From positions 212,366 to 276,365 of the forward strand of contig NZ_MIPP01000001.1 in NCBI RefSeq assembly GCF_002095385.1: a stretch of DNA of 64,000 nucleotides, given 5' to 3'. Positions within the stretch are counted from its first letter, which is position 1. Each line of letters begins with the position of its first letter. The stretch is from Pantoea eucrina (lineage in GTDB: Bacteria > Pseudomonadota > Gammaproteobacteria > Enterobacterales > Enterobacteriaceae). This document shows positions 1 through 11,620 of the stretch, in pieces. A program made the position numbers and the translations under genes. Below the pieces are notes generated by a model that made no database searches, was not told the origin of the DNA, and saw only the letters and a program-made list of their open reading frames with translations.

Positions 1-1821
<1,821 letters not shown>

Positions 1822-1864
1822 GGTTATCTTCCTTTTGCATTAACTTCGCCGGTGCAACGAGCAT

Positions 1865-1891
1865 AAAAAAACCCGCGCAGTGGCGCGGGTT
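1865..1891 (-). terminator. leu operon attenuator terminator
   Basis: Perfect 9-bp stem AACCCGCGC / GCGCGGGTT with a 4-base loop, followed on the minus strand by a run of T. It lies between the leuL stop and the leuA start, where the leu attenuator sits in enterics. Translation of leuL should decide whether it forms. Confidence 0.85.
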
Positions 1892-1913
1892 TTTAACTTT
1901 CAGCGGGTTGGAA

Positions 1914-1997
1914 TCAGTTGTTGATTTCGCCCACGAGTCTACCGCGCAAACTGGATGCGTTTAGTAGTAGACCGAGTAGGCGGAAAGAACGAAACAT
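1914..1997 (-). CDS. leuL: leu operon leader peptide
   Basis: A 27-residue ORF on the minus strand. Its core GLLLNASSLRGR nearly matches the E. coli LeuL core. It has five leucine codons in a six-codon span (CTA CTC GGT CTA CTA CTA), four of them the rare CTA. Ribosome stalling there when Leu-tRNA is scarce would prevent the attenuator hairpin. The N-terminus (MFRSFRL) differs from E. coli. It is too short for ordinary ORF prediction and was identified by hand translation. Confidence 0.9.
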   Translation of the reverse strand: MFRSFRLLGLLLNASSLRGRLVGEINN

Positions 1998-2030
1998 GAA
2001 TCAGACCCCATAAAATGTGTGCTGTACATA

Positions 2031-2059
2031 TTGGTACTGGATTAGCGATGTGATGTCAA
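2031..2059 (-). promoter_or_regulatory. leu operon promoter
   Basis: On the minus strand TTGACA (2059-2054) is followed after 17 bases by TACCAA (2036-2031). The segment resembles E. coli PleuL, including TTGACATC and ATCCAGTA. Transcription would start just upstream of leuL. Confidence 0.65.
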
Positions 2060-2730
2060 CCCTGCATCAGGGGCTATTTTACTTACGCTAAAAGCGCGAT
2101 CTGCTGGAAATATTGACGCCTGTGGAGGATCGCGAAAAAAATAGCGTGCTGCATCGCAGGGGCAGATGTAATGTACGCTATCATAAAGCGATTATTTTGA
2201 TTAAATTGTTGATTTTATTATTATATTTTAATGTATGAGGCAGGTGAAAATACAAATCTCAGGCTGCAAGGCAGAATAATATAATGCCTCTGGCAATTTT
2301 TGACGTTAATCACACGGCAAAGAAAGAAGTTAAAAACATTGTGGGCTGATGCAACAGGCGATAACAAAAATATATTTCTTACAACTCGCTGAAAATAATC
2401 TTCAGACCAGCATATTCCTCTGAATTTATGCCTGCCGATCAGTTTATTCATCGTACCCTGACCCGGCACGTCAGAGGCTTACTTGTCCGGGAACGCGCGT
2501 CGCAGGGCCTGGCGGTTTGCAGCCCGCAGGCTCTGCGGTTATGGTAATCGTCCTACTCTCAAAAGAATTCATTCAGGTAGATTCCCGATATCTGGAAGGC
2601 GGAAATGAATTCCTTCTTCTGAGCATAAACATAAGATTTTGATCTTAATTGGCGATAAGGGAACAGATGCGACACCGTGCGCTGGACAGCGCTGCCCGTC
2701 GCGGCTGTTTCTGACGCCTGGAGGCAGAAA
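2060..2730. other. Long leuL-ilvI intergenic region
   Basis: About 670 bases without a convincing protein gene. In E. coli this interval holds leuO, but no LeuO-like sequence was recognised here and the space is too short for it. The middle (about 2160-2440) is clearly AT-rich, with A/T runs, consistent with the Lrp and H-NS binding region known upstream of E. coli ilvIH. A GC-richer stretch follows (2460-2540), then a short ORF rich in branched-chain residues. Confidence 0.6.
2541..2642 (+). CDS. Possible branched-chain-rich leader ORF upstream of ilvI
   Basis: A 33-codon ORF beginning MVIVLLS and ending with FLLLSINI; 13 of 33 residues are Val, Ile or Leu, with five consecutive branched-chain codons right after the start. 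It ends 88 bases before ilvI. A perfect 9-bp inverted repeat, GAATTCATT / AATGAATTC (2565-2573 and 2604-2612), lies inside it. No strong ribosome site precedes it and no T-tailed terminator follows, so it may be chance. E. coli ilvIH is not known to be attenuated. Confidence 0.25.
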   Translation: MVIVLLSKEFIQVDSRYLEGGNEFLLLSINIRF

Positions 2731-4455
2731 ATGGAGATGTTGTCAGGAGCCGAAATGGTCGTCCGTTCGTTGATCGATCAGGGCGTAAAACAGGTATTCG
2801 GTTATCCGGGCGGAGCAGTGCTCGATATCTATGATGCGCTGCAGACGGTCGGTGGAATTGACCATGTACTGGTGCGTCACGAACAGGGCGCAGTGCATAT
2901 GGCAGATGGTCTGGCACGGGCAACCGGCGAAGTTGGCGTAGTGCTGGTGACGTCTGGACCGGGGGCGACGAATGCCATCACCGGTATCGCAACCGCCTAT
3001 ATGGATTCGATTCCACTGGTGATCCTGTCAGGTCAGGTGCCCTCATCGCTGATTGGCTATGATGCGTTTCAGGAGTGCGATATGGTCGGTATCTCCCGGC
3101 CGGTGGTCAAACACAGCTTCCTGGTAAAAAGCACAGAAGAGATCCCTACGGTGCTTAAGAAGGCCTTCTGGCTGGCGGCCAGCGGGCGTCCCGGCCCGGT
3201 AGTCATCGATCTGCCTAAAGATATCCTGAATCCGGCGAATAAACTGCCGTATGCCTGGCCGGAAAGCGTCAGCATGCGCTCTTATAATCCGACCCTGCAG
3301 GGCCATAAAGGTCAGATTAAGCGCGCACTGCAGACGCTCTTGGGTGCGCATAAGCCGGTCATTTATGCCGGCGGCGGGGCGATCACGTCAGGATGCGAAG
3401 CGGAACTGCGCCAGCTGGCTGAGCAGCTTAATATTCCGGTAACCACTTCACTGATGGGACTGGGCGCGTTTCCCGGCACGCACCGTCAGTGTGTCGGCAT
3501 GCTTGGCATGCACGGTACGTATGAAGCCAACATGACGATGCACAACGCCGATTTGATCTTTGGCATCGGCGTCCGCTTTGACGATCGCACCACCAACAAT
3601 CTGGCAAAATATTGCCCGAATGCCACCATCATGCACATTGATGTGGATCCGACGTCTATTTCAAAAACGGTCAGCGCAGATATTCCGATCGTTGGCGATG
3701 CCAAACAGACGCTGGTGCAGATGCTGGAGCTGCTGGCGCAGAGCGACACGCAGCAGCAGCACGACAGCCTGCGCGACTGGTGGCAGAACATTGAAACCTG
3801 GCGCAGCCGTAAGTGTCTGGAGTTCAATCGCAACAGCGATAAGATTAAACCGCAGGCGGTGATAGAGACAATCGCGCGTCTGACGGGCGGCGAGGCTTAC
3901 GTGACCTCTGATGTCGGACAGCATCAGATGTTTGCTGCACTCTATTACCCGTTTGACAAGCCGCGTCGCTGGATCAACTCCGGTGGCCTTGGCACCATGG
4001 GCTTTGGCCTGCCGGCTGCGCTGGGCGTGAAGATGGCGCTGCCGGAAGAGACGGTGATCTGTGTCACCGGTGATGGCAGTATCCAGATGAACATTCAGGA
4101 GCTATCGACAGCGCTGCAGTACGATCTGCCCGTACTGGTGCTCAATCTGAACAACCGTTTCCTCGGCATGGTGAAACAGTGGCAGGATATGATCTATTCC
4201 GGACGCCATTCACAATCCTATATGGAGTCGCTGCCCGATTTTGTCCGCCTGGCTGAGGCGTATGGCCATGTCGGCATCGCTATCCAGCATCCGGCCGAGC
4301 TGGAAGAAAAGCTGCAGCTGGCGCTGGATACGCTGGCAAAAGGGCGACTGGTGTTTGTGGATGTCACCGTTGATGGCAGCGAGCACGTCTATCCGATGCA
4401 GATTCGGGGCGGCTCAATGGATGAAATGTGGTTGAGCAAGACGGAGAGGACTTAA
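2731..4455 (+). CDS. ilvI: Acetolactate synthase III, large subunit
   Basis: Catalytic subunit of the valine-sensitive AHAS III, which makes acetolactate or acetohydroxybutyrate from pyruvate for Val, Ile and Leu synthesis. With the start at 2731 (after GGAGG, beginning MEMLSGAEM) it is 574 residues, exactly the E. coli length; the longer upstream frame is not conserved. It shows the glutamate region [13 protein letters not shown] and the ThDP/Mg motif GDGSIQMN. It is followed 2 bases later by ilvH, with which it forms the holoenzyme. Confidence 0.97.
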   Translation: MEMLSGAEMVVRSLIDQGVKQVFGYPGGAVLDIYDALQTVGGIDHVLVRHEQGAVHMADGLARATGEVGVVLVTSGPGATNAITGIATAYMDSIPLVILSGQVPSSLIGYDAFQECDMVGISRPVVKHSFLVKSTEEIPTVLKKAFWLAASGRPGPVVIDLPKDILNPANKLPYAWPESVSMRSYNPTLQGHKGQIKRALQTLLGAHKPVIYAGGGAITSGCEAELRQLAEQLNIPVTTSLMGLGAFPGTHRQCVGMLGMHGTYEANMTMHNADLIFGIGVRFDDRTTNNLAKYCPNATIMHIDVDPTSISKTVSADIPIVGDAKQTLVQMLELLAQSDTQQQHDSLRDWWQNIETWRSRKCLEFNRNSDKIKPQAVIETIARLTGGEAYVTSDVGQHQMFAALYYPFDKPRRWINSGGLGTMGFGLPAALGVKMALPEETVICVTGDGSIQMNIQELSTALQYDLPVLVLNLNNRFLGMVKQWQDMIYSGRHSQSYMESLPDFVRLAEAYGHVGIAIQHPAELEEKLQLALDTLAKGRLVFVDVTVDGSEHVYPMQIRGGSMDEMWLSKTERT

Positions 4456-4457
4456 TT

Positions 4458-4949
4458 ATGCGTCGTATTCTATCGGTGCTGCTGGAGAATGAGTCGGGCG
4501 CATTATCCCGCGTGGTCGGACTTTTCTCCCAGCGCGGTTACAACATCGAGAGCCTGACCGTTGCGCCCACCGACGATCCTACTCTGTCGCGCATGACCAT
4601 TCAGACCGTGGGCGATGAAAAAGTGATTGAGCAGATTGAGAAGCAGCTGCATAAGCTGGTGGATGTACTGCGCGTCACTGAACTGGGGCAGGGCGCTTAC
4701 GTTGAGCGTGAGATCATGCTGGTCAAAATTCAGGCCAGCGGCTATGGCCGTGAAGAAGTGAAACGCAGCGCGGAGATTTTTCGCGGACAGATTGTTGATG
4801 TCACACCGACGCTTTACACGGTTCAGCTGGCAGGCACCAGCGACAAGCTGGATGCGTTTCTCAACAGCGTACGCGAAGTAGCAGAGATTGTTGAGGTGGC
4901 ACGTTCAGGTATCGTTGGCGTATCACGCGGCGAGCGCATCATGCGTTAA
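4458..4949 (+). CDS. ilvH: Acetolactate synthase III, small regulatory subunit
   Basis: 163 residues with the start at ATG 4458 ([16 protein letters not shown]), matching E. coli IlvH. The N-terminal ACT domain binds valine and confers feedback inhibition on IlvI; the C-terminal part activates the catalytic subunit. The GGAGAGGA ribosome site lies in the last codons of ilvI, so the two are probably translationally coupled. Confidence 0.97.
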   Translation: MRRILSVLLENESGALSRVVGLFSQRGYNIESLTVAPTDDPTLSRMTIQTVGDEKVIEQIEKQLHKLVDVLRVTELGQGAYVEREIMLVKIQASGYGREEVKRSAEIFRGQIVDVTPTLYTVQLAGTSDKLDAFLNSVREVAEIVEVARSGIVGVSRGERIMR

Positions 4950-4980
4950 TCCCGCTCTGTTATCACTGCACTTTACTCTA

Positions 4981-5007
4981 ACCCGGCGTAATGCCGGGTT
5001 TTTTTAT
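4981..5007 (+). terminator. ilvIH terminator
   Basis: Stem ACCCGGC / GCCGGGT with loop GTAAT followed by seven T, 31 bases after the ilvH stop. Classic intrinsic terminator. Confidence 0.9.
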
Positions 5008-5083
5008 TTTATGCGCCAGCTTTGTTTGCTGATGAAAAGCGGTTGCTCAGGCCGGTTTTCTGCGGTTAGATGTAACAAAGATT

Positions 5084-5092
5084 TTATCCACA
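5084..5092 (+). promoter_or_regulatory. Consensus DnaA box
   Basis: TTATCCACA, an exact match to the high-affinity DnaA box, in the ilvH-cra spacer 54 bases upstream of the cra start codon. No second box was noticed nearby, so it is not an origin. It could titrate DnaA or affect cra transcription, or be chance. Confidence 0.4.
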
Positions 5093-5146
5093 GCTACGTT
5101 GCGGATATCTCCGCCAGCTCTGGCTTATCGACATGAAGGTGTTATC

Positions 5147-6157
5147 GTGAAACTGGATGAAATTGCGCGTCTGGCCGGCGTCTCGCGTACCACCGCCAGC
5201 TATGTGATCAATGGTAAAGCGCGGCAGTATCGTGTCAGCGACAAAACGGTTGAGAAAGTGATGGCGGTGGTACGCGAGTATAACTACCACCCCAATGCGG
5301 TCGCTGCCGGCCTGCGTGCAGGGCGCACGCGCTCTATCGGACTGGTGATCCCCGATCTCGAAAACACCAGCTATACGCGTATTGCTAATTATCTGGAGCG
5401 TCAGGCGCGCCAGCGCGGCTATCAGCTGCTTATCGCCTGTTCAGAAGATCAGCCTGATAACGAGATGCGCTGTATCGAGCATCTGCTGCAGCGTCAGGTC
5501 GATGCAATCATCGTCTCCACTTCGCTGCCGCCGGAGCACCCGTTCTACCAGCGCTGGATAAACGATCCGCTGCCGATTGTCGCGCTGGATCGCGCGCTGG
5601 ATCGTGAGCACTTTACCAGCGTTGTCGGTGCCGATCAGGATGATGCGCGCGCGCTGGCGGCTGAATTGCGTCAGCTCCCGGTGAAAAACGTACTGTTTAT
5701 GGGCGCGCTACCGGAGCTTTCCGTGAGTTTTCTGCGTGAAATGGGCTTCCGCGAAGCCTGGCAGGATGATGAGCGTTCAGTCAGTTACCTCTACTGCAAC
5801 AGTTTTGATCGCGCGGCCGCCGCTGCCCTGTTTGAGCGTTATCTGGACGAAAATCCCATGCCTGATGCGCTTTTTACCACATCATTTGGTCTGCTGCAGG
5901 GCGTAATGGATGTCACGCTGAAACGAGAAGGGCGGCTGCCAAAAGATCTGGCGATCGCCACGTTTGGCGATCACGAATTACTCGATTTCCTTGATTGTCC
6001 GGTACTGGCGGTGGGACAGCGTCATCGCGACGTTGCAGAGCGGGTTCTGGAACTGGTGCTGGCGTCTCTTGATGAGCCGCGCAAACCCAAACCCGGATTA
6101 ACGCGCATTCGCCGTAACTTATTTCATCGTGGCCAGTTAAGCCGCCTGACAAAATGA
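5147..6157 (+). CDS. cra: Catabolite repressor-activator (fructose repressor)
   Basis: LacI-family regulator that controls glycolytic and gluconeogenic genes and is released from DNA by fructose phosphates. The GTG start at 5147 gives the conserved beginning [20 protein letters not shown] (helix-turn-helix, residues 3-22) and 336 residues against 334 in E. coli; E. coli cra also starts with GTG. The remainder is a periplasmic-binding-protein-like effector domain. It is transcribed alone, between the ilvIH terminator and the mra promoter. Confidence 0.96.
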   Translation: MKLDEIARLAGVSRTTASYVINGKARQYRVSDKTVEKVMAVVREYNYHPNAVAAGLRAGRTRSIGLVIPDLENTSYTRIANYLERQARQRGYQLLIACSEDQPDNEMRCIEHLLQRQVDAIIVSTSLPPEHPFYQRWINDPLPIVALDRALDREHFTSVVGADQDDARALAAELRQLPVKNVLFMGALPELSVSFLREMGFREAWQDDERSVSYLYCNSFDRAAAAALFERYLDENPMPDALFTTSFGLLQGVMDVTLKREGRLPKDLAIATFGDHELLDFLDCPVLAVGQRHRDVAERVLELVLASLDEPRKPKPGLTRIRRNLFHRGQLSRLTK

Positions 6158-6174
6158 GTTAGCGGACGCGATGA

Positions 6175-6205
6175 TGCCCGCCATTTATTCACTATCTGGC
6201 GGGCA
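6175..6205 (+). terminator. Hairpin after cra
   Basis: Perfect 9-bp stem TGCCCGCCA / TGGCGGGCA with a 13-base loop, 17 bases after the cra stop. What follows is AT-rich (AATTAATTA) rather than a pure T run, so it is a probable but imperfect terminator. Confidence 0.55.
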
Positions 6206-6553
6206 ATTAATTATCTGACGTAAAAAAGCGTAAATAACAGCCATTAATTTTCACAAAACAGCGAGCAATTTAATCCTGCTGGATAAAAGTTAGTCATTTT
6301 TAATCCCTGCCAGCAGGCGCTTGCGCTGGGCTTCCGTTCAGAAATCCCCTAAAATGCCGCCGCTGTCGCATAACCCTGCGCTGCTGTACTTAAGCCAAAT
6401 CTGAATCAAATTTAATCATGTCTGAAGTAAGCAGATATTTTTATACTGTTATTCATCGGTTTAATTTTGCTTTGCCATTCCGCACGCTTTTTTATTTCGC
6501 TTTCCGCTTATTTTTCCGGGATGTAAAGAGTGATATTCACCTGCCGTTGCGGC
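6206..6553 (+). other. cra-mraZ intergenic region
   Basis: About 350 bases before the mra promoter. AT-rich upstream leader with no gene recognised. A short ORF from 6418 overlaps the promoter and operator and does not look coding. Confidence 0.5.
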
Positions 6554-6583
6554 TTGACAATGTTTTCATCGGCTCCGTAAACT
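6554..6583 (+). promoter_or_regulatory. mra promoter (Pmra) of the dcw cluster
   Basis: TTGACA (6554-6559) and TAAACT (6578-6583) with an 18-base spacer, just upstream of the MraZ repeats. In E. coli the equivalent promoter drives the first genes of the division and wall cluster as far as ftsW. Confidence 0.75.
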
Positions 6584-6589
6584 CGTTTC

Positions 6590-6614
6590 GTGGTAAAAAG
6601 TGGGATAAAGTGGT
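6590..6614 (+). promoter_or_regulatory. MraZ operator, three direct repeats
   Basis: GTGGT, GTGGG and GTGGT at 6590, 6600 and 6610, each separated by five A/T-rich bases (10-bp period, one helical turn). This is the MraZ-binding layout known in E. coli (TGGGN repeats with 5-base spacers). Located between Pmra and mraZ, it should mediate autorepression. Confidence 0.8.
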
Positions 6615-6643
6615 GAAAACGGTAGCTGAGGAGTCAGGCTGGC

Positions 6644-7102
6644 ATGTTCCGCGGGGCAACGTTAGTCAATCTCGACAGTAAAGGGCGGTTAGCGGTTCCG
6701 GTGCGCTATCGCGAATTACTGCTCGCAGAGTCTCAGGGTCAGATGGTCTCTACTATCGACCTGCATCAGCCTTGCCTGCTGCTTTATACCCTGCCCGAAT
6801 GGGAAATTATTGAGAAAAAACTGGCTCGCTTATCCAGTATGAATCCGGCAGAGCGACGCGTACAGCGTCTGCTGCTCGGACATGCCAGCGAATGCCAGAT
6901 GGATAGTGCAGGCCGGCTGCTGCTGGCAAATACCTTAAGGCAGCATGCGGGACTGAAAAAAGAAGTGATGCTGGTTGGGCAGTTCAACAAGTTTGAATTG
7001 TGGGATGAACAGACCTGGTATCAACAAGTCAGGGATGATATTGACGCAGAACATTCAGCTCAGGAACCTCTATCTGAGCGGTTGCAGGACTTATCGCTAT
7101 AG
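6644..7102 (+). CDS. mraZ: Transcriptional regulator MraZ
   Basis: 152 residues, the same as E. coli. Two AbrB-like (SpoVT-AbrB) halves, each with a DxxGR element: [13 protein letters not shown] near the N-terminus and MDSAGRLLL near residue 90. It binds as a multimer to the repeats upstream of its own gene and represses the dcw operon. The GAGGAG ribosome site is at about 6628. rsmH starts 2 bases after the stop. Confidence 0.97.
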   Translation: MFRGATLVNLDSKGRLAVPVRYRELLLAESQGQMVSTIDLHQPCLLLYTLPEWEIIEKKLARLSSMNPAERRVQRLLLGHASECQMDSAGRLLLANTLRQHAGLKKEVMLVGQFNKFELWDEQTWYQQVRDDIDAEHSAQEPLSERLQDLSL

Positions 7103-7104
7103 CT

Positions 7105-8046
7105 ATGCAGGAAAATTTTAAACATACCACGGTGCTGCTGGATGAGGCGGTAAACGGCCTTAATATCAGGGAAGACGGCATTTACATTGACGGCACCTTT
7201 GGTCGCGGTGGCCACTCACGCCTGATCCTTTCGCAGCTTGGCGAAAATGGACAGCTGCTGGCCATCGATCGCGATCCGCAGGCAATTGCGGCCGCCGCTG
7301 AGATTAACGATCCGCGCTTTTCTATTGTGCACGGTCCTTTCTCAGCGCTGGCAGACTATGTCGACGCGCGCGGGCTGACCGGGAAAATCAGTGGCGTCCT
7401 GCTGGATCTGGGCGTCTCCTCACCGCAGCTGGACGACGCCGAGCGCGGCTTTTCGTTTATGCGCGACGGGCCGCTGGACATGCGCATGGATCCCACGCGG
7501 GGTCACTCTGCCGCTGAATGGCTGCTGCAGGCAGAAGAAGCTGATATCGCCTTTGTGCTGAAAACATACGGCGAAGAGCGTTTCGCGAAGCGCATTGCAC
7601 GCGCCATTACAGAGCGCAATCGGGAGCAGCCGATGACGCGCACAAAAGAGCTGGCTGAAGTCATTGCCGCCGCGACGCCGGTAAAAGATAAATTTAAGCA
7701 CCCGGCGACGCGCAGCTTTCAGGCTATTCGTATCTGGATCAACAGTGAGCTGGAAGAGATTGATACCGCACTCAAAGGCGCGCTTTCTGTTCTGGCTCCG
7801 GGTGGCCGTTTATCCATCATCAGCTTCCACTCTCTTGAAGATCGCCTGGTGAAGCGTTTTATGCGCGATCAAAGCCGTGGTCCGCAGGTTCCGGCGGGAA
7901 TTCCGATGACGGAAAGCCAGCTGAAAGCGCTGGGCGGACGCGAGCTGAAAACGCTGGGCAAGCTCATTCCGGGCGAAGCAGAGGTGCGGGAAAACCCGCG
8001 CGCGCGCAGCTCGGTGCTGCGTATTGCTGAAAGGACCGCGCCATGA
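7105..8046 (+). CDS. rsmH: 16S rRNA m4C1402 methyltransferase RsmH (MraW)
   Basis: SAM-dependent N4-methylation of C1402 in the ribosomal P site. 313 residues, the E. coli length. Visible SAM-binding GTFGRGGHS near residue 33, the conserved [19 protein letters not shown] near 100, and the C-terminal [10 protein letters not shown]. Its stop overlaps the ftsL start (ATGA). Confidence 0.97.
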   Translation: MQENFKHTTVLLDEAVNGLNIREDGIYIDGTFGRGGHSRLILSQLGENGQLLAIDRDPQAIAAAAEINDPRFSIVHGPFSALADYVDARGLTGKISGVLLDLGVSSPQLDDAERGFSFMRDGPLDMRMDPTRGHSAAEWLLQAEEADIAFVLKTYGEERFAKRIARAITERNREQPMTRTKELAEVIAAATPVKDKFKHPATRSFQAIRIWINSELEEIDTALKGALSVLAPGGRLSIISFHSLEDRLVKRFMRDQSRGPQVPAGIPMTESQLKALGGRELKTLGKLIPGEAEVRENPRARSSVLRIAERTAP

Positions 8047-8363
8047 TTGGCAATGAGCGGCACAGTCTCCCCGGCGTCATCGGCGGAGACCTGCTGCGCT
8101 TTGGCAAGATCCCGGTGTTGTTGCTGATTGCCGTACTGGTCTCTTCGGTACTGGTCGTGACCACAACGCACAAAACGCGCCTGCTAACGGCGCAGCGTGA
8201 ACAGCTGGTGCTGGAGCGCGATGCGCTGGATATCGAATGGCGCAACCTGATTCTGGAAGAGAACGCGCTTGGCGATCACAGCCGGGTAGAGCGGATCGCA
8301 ACCGATAAGCTGCAGCTGCGGCACGTTGATCCTTCTCAGGAAAATATTGTGGTGCAGAAATAA
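8043..8363 (+). CDS. ftsL: Cell division protein FtsL
   Basis: Bitopic inner membrane protein of the FtsQLB divisome subcomplex. 106 residues: a short cytoplasmic head, one membrane helix at about 24-41 and a periplasmic leucine-zipper-like coiled coil ([20 protein letters not shown]). The C-terminus [12 protein letters not shown] matches E. coli. It is shorter than E. coli (121) because the chosen start, coupled to rsmH by a 4-base overlap, lacks the first ~15 residues; no in-frame alternative was preferred. Confidence 0.95.
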   Translation: MIGNERHSLPGVIGGDLLRFGKIPVLLLIAVLVSSVLVVTTTHKTRLLTAQREQLVLERDALDIEWRNLILEENALGDHSRVERIATDKLQLRHVDPSQENIVVQK

Positions 8364-8379
8364 GGAATCGCAGACCTCA

Positions 8380-10146
8380 ATGAGCGGCGCAGGCAAAACG
8401 CTGAAGTTAAAAAAACAGGAAGATAAGGCCAGCTTTGTAAGCTGGCGTTTTGCTTTGCTGTGCGGCTGTATTTTACTCGCGCTGGGCGGGCTGCTGTCGC
8501 GCGTCGCCTGGCTGCAGGTGATCAAGCCCGATCGGCTGGTTAAAGAGGGCGATCTGCGCTCGCTGCGCGTGCAGGAGGTGCCGACGGCGCGCGGCATGAT
8601 CAGCGACCGTGCCGGGCGTCCGCTGGCGGTCAGCGTACCGGTTAATGCTATCTGGGCCGATCCTAAAGAGCTGATTGGTCACGGCGGCGTCACCCTTGAT
8701 AGCCGCTGGAAAGCGCTCTCAGATGCGCTGTCGATCCCGCTGGATCAGCTGGCCGCGCGCATCAACGCCAACCCCAAAGGACGCTTTATCTATCTGGCGC
8801 GTCAGGTTAATCCGGCCATTGGCGACTATGTGAAAAAACTGAAGCTGCCGGGTATTTATCTGCGCCAGGAGTCGCGCCGCTACTATCCGGCCGGTCAGGT
8901 CACCGCGCATCTGATTGGTTTCACCAACATTGACGGACAGGGCATCGAAGGGATTGAGAAAAGCTTCGACAAATGGCTGACGGGCGCGCCAGGCGAGCGT
9001 ACGGTGCGTAAAGATCGCTTCGGGCGCGTCATTGAAGATATCTCGTCGGTCGACAGCCGTGCCGCACACAATCTGACGCTGAGTATTGATGAGCGGCTGC
9101 AGGCGCTGGTCTATCGCGAGCTCAATAATGCGGTCGCCTTTAACAAAGCAGAGTCGGGCACGGCGGTGCTGGTTGATGTCAGCACGGGCGAAGTCCTGGC
9201 AATGGCAAACAGCCCTGCCTACAACCCGAATAACCTCAGCAATACGCCAAAAGATGTCATGCGTAACCGCGCCATCACCGACATTTTTGAGCCGGGCTCA
9301 ACGGTGAAGCCCATGGTGGTGATGACTGCGCTGCAGCGTGGGGTGGTGAAAGAGAACAGCGTACTGAACACCGTGCCATACCGCGTAAACGGTCATGAGA
9401 TCAAAGATGTGGCGCGCTATAACGAACTGACCCTGACCGGGGTCTTACAGAAGTCGAGTAACGTCGGGGTTTCACGTCTGGCGTTAGCGATGCCCTCCTC
9501 AGCGCTGGTAGATACTTACGCGCGCTTTGGACTGGGTAAACCGACCAATTTGGGGCTGGTCGGGGAAAGCAGTGGCTTATACCCTCAAAAACAACGGTGG
9601 TCTGACATAGAGAGGGCCACCTTCTCTTTCGGCTACGGGCTAATGGTAACGCCGTTACAGTTAGCGCGAGTCTACGCAACGATTGGCAGCTACGGTATCA
9701 ATCGTCCTCTCTCCATTACCAAAGTGGATCCGCCGGTTGCGGGTGAGCGCGTCTTTCCGGAGAACCTGGTCAGAACGGTAATGCATATGATGGAGAGCGT
9801 GGCGCTGCCCGGCGGCGGTGGGGTAAAAGCCGCTATCAAAGGATATCGCATTGCGATTAAAACCGGCACCGCGAAAAAGGTCGGTCCCGACGGCCGCTAC
9901 GTCAATAAGTATATCGCCTACACCGCCGGTGTGGCACCAGCCAGCCAGCCGCGTTTTGCGCTGGTCGTGGTGATTAACGATCCGCAGGCCGGTAAATATT
10001 ATGGCGGTGCAGTCTCTGCGCCGGTGTTTGGCGCCATCATGGGCGGCGTATTGCGCACCATGAATATTGAGCCGGACGCACTGCCTGTCGTGGATAAAAA
10101 CGAATTAGTGAAGAACAGAAGTGAGGCATCAAGTGACAGATCGTAA
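8380..10146 (+). CDS. ftsI: Septal peptidoglycan transpeptidase FtsI (PBP3)
   Basis: Cross-links septal peptidoglycan; partner of FtsW. With the ATG at 8380 it has 588 residues as in E. coli; the longer frame from 8326 overlaps ftsL. N-terminal membrane anchor ([15 protein letters not shown]), a dimerisation domain, then a transpeptidase domain with the active-site motif STVKPM near residue 307, SSN and KTGTAKK near 494. The C-terminus overlaps the murE GTG start by 14 bases. Confidence 0.97.
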   Translation: MSGAGKTLKLKKQEDKASFVSWRFALLCGCILLALGGLLSRVAWLQVIKPDRLVKEGDLRSLRVQEVPTARGMISDRAGRPLAVSVPVNAIWADPKELIGHGGVTLDSRWKALSDALSIPLDQLAARINANPKGRFIYLARQVNPAIGDYVKKLKLPGIYLRQESRRYYPAGQVTAHLIGFTNIDGQGIEGIEKSFDKWLTGAPGERTVRKDRFGRVIEDISSVDSRAAHNLTLSIDERLQALVYRELNNAVAFNKAESGTAVLVDVSTGEVLAMANSPAYNPNNLSNTPKDVMRNRAITDIFEPGSTVKPMVVMTALQRGVVKENSVLNTVPYRVNGHEIKDVARYNELTLTGVLQKSSNVGVSRLALAMPSSALVDTYARFGLGKPTNLGLVGESSGLYPQKQRWSDIERATFSFGYGLMVTPLQLARVYATIGSYGINRPLSITKVDPPVAGERVFPENLVRTVMHMMESVALPGGGGVKAAIKGYRIAIKTGTAKKVGPDGRYVNKYIAYTAGVAPASQPRFALVVVINDPQAGKYYGGAVSAPVFGAIMGGVLRTMNIEPDALPVVDKNELVKNRSEASSDRS

Positions 10147-11620
10147 CCTGCGCGATTTACTGGCCCCCTGGGTGGCCGGCGCGCCGGCGCGTCCCCTTCG
10201 TGACATGACGCTGGACAGCCGCGCGGCGGCGGCCGGCGATCTGTTTATCGCCGTAGCGGGCCATCATGCTGATGGCCGGCGCTTTATCCCGCAGGCCATT
10301 GCGCAGGGCGTTGCCGCCGTGATTGCCGAAGCGGAAGGCGAGGCCAGTGACGGCGATATCCGTGAACTGCACGGCGTGCCGGTGATCTATCTGGCGCAGC
10401 TGCCGCAGCGCCTCTCCGCGCTGGCTGGACGCTTTTATCAGCAGCCGGGCAGCAAGCTGAAGCTGGCAGGCGTTACCGGGACGAATGGCAAGACCACCAC
10501 CACCCAGCTGATTGCGCAGTGGGCTAACCTGCTGGGCGAAACGGGCGCGGTGATGGGTACCGTGGGTAACGGCCTGTATGGCCAGCTGCTGCCAGCAGAG
10601 AACACCACCGGCTCGGCCGTTGAGGTTCAGCATATCCTGCACGACTTAGTGGGGCAGGGCGCCACCCTGGCAGCGATGGAGGTCTCGTCGCATGGCCTGG
10701 TACAGCACCGCGTGGCGGCATTGCCGTTTGCTGCGGCGGTATTTACCAATCTGAGCCGCGACCATCTCGACTACCACGGTGACATGCAAAGCTATGAGTC
10801 AGCCAAGTGGCTGCTCTTTTCTGAACATCAGATCGGTGACGCAATCATCAACGCTGATGATGAGACCGGCTATCGCTGGCTGCAGCAGCTGCCCGATGCG
10901 GTCGCGGTAACCATGGCAAACAACCTGCCATCCGGCTGGCACGGGCGCTGGCTCCATGCCACTGAAGTCGCGTATCACGACGGTGGCGCACGCGTACGCT
11001 TCAGCTCCAGCTGGGGAGATGGCTCTTTTGACAGCCGCCTGATGGGCGCCTTTAACGTCAGCAATCTGCTGCTGGCGCTGGCTACGCTGCTGACGATGGA
11101 CTATCCGCTGGAGAGTTTAGTGGCAACCGCTGCAGACCTGCAGCCGGTATGCGGACGCATGGAAGTCTTCAGTGCAGCGGGCAAAGCCACCGTTGTGGTG
11201 GATTACGCGCACACCCCGGATGCGCTGGAGAAAGCGCTGGAAGCGGCGCGCCTTCACTGTAAGGGCCAGCTCTGGTGCGTATTCGGCTGCGGCGGCGACC
11301 GCGACAAAGGCAAACGTCCGCTGATGGGGGCGATTGCTGAACAGTTTGCTGACGTGGTGGTGATCACCGATGACAATCCGCGCAGCGAAGATCCCGCCGC
11401 GATTGTGGACGATATTCTGACCGGACTGCTCGATCCGGGTCGCGCACGCGTCGTGCCTGGCCGGGCGCAGGCGGTGACCAGCGCCGTGATGCAGGCAAAA
11501 GCTGAAGATATCGTGCTGGTCGCCGGCAAGGGACATGAAGATTATCAGATTATCGGCAATCGTCGTCTCGATTACTCGGACCGCGACACCGTCGCCCGAC
11601 TGCTGGGAGTAATGGCATGA
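10133..11620 (+). CDS. murE: UDP-MurNAc-L-Ala-D-Glu:meso-DAP ligase
   Basis: Adds meso-diaminopimelate to the peptidoglycan precursor. The GTG start at 10133 gives 495 residues, the E. coli length, and a conserved N-terminus ([12 protein letters not shown]). ATP-binding [11 protein letters not shown] near residue 111 and the DAP-recognition motif DNPR near 414 are both present, showing DAP rather than lysine specificity. Starts inside ftsI; its stop overlaps the murF start. Confidence 0.97.
   Translation: MTDRNLRDLLAPWVAGAPARPLRDMTLDSRAAAAGDLFIAVAGHHADGRRFIPQAIAQGVAAVIAEAEGEASDGDIRELHGVPVIYLAQLPQRLSALAGRFYQQPGSKLKLAGVTGTNGKTTTTQLIAQWANLLGETGAVMGTVGNGLYGQLLPAENTTGSAVEVQHILHDLVGQGATLAAMEVSSHGLVQHRVAALPFAAAVFTNLSRDHLDYHGDMQSYESAKWLLFSEHQIGDAIINADDETGYRWLQQLPDAVAVTMANNLPSGWHGRWLHATEVAYHDGGARVRFSSSWGDGSFDSRLMGAFNVSNLLLALATLLTMDYPLESLVATAADLQPVCGRMEVFSAAGKATVVVDYAHTPDALEKALEAARLHCKGQLWCVFGCGGDRDKGKRPLMGAIAEQFADVVVITDDNPRSEDPAAIVDDILTGLLDPGRARVVPGRAQAVTSAVMQAKAEDIVLVAGKGHEDYQIIGNRRLDYSDRDTVARLLGVMA

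Noticed and set aside
5041..5146. Replication origin near the DnaA box
   Set aside because: Single box, no AT-rich 13-mers, no gidA/mnmG or dnaA neighbours.
6418..6681. 87-codon ORF upstream of and overlapping mraZ
   Set aside because: It runs through the mra promoter and MraZ operator and shares no recognised homology; mraZ is clearly the real gene.
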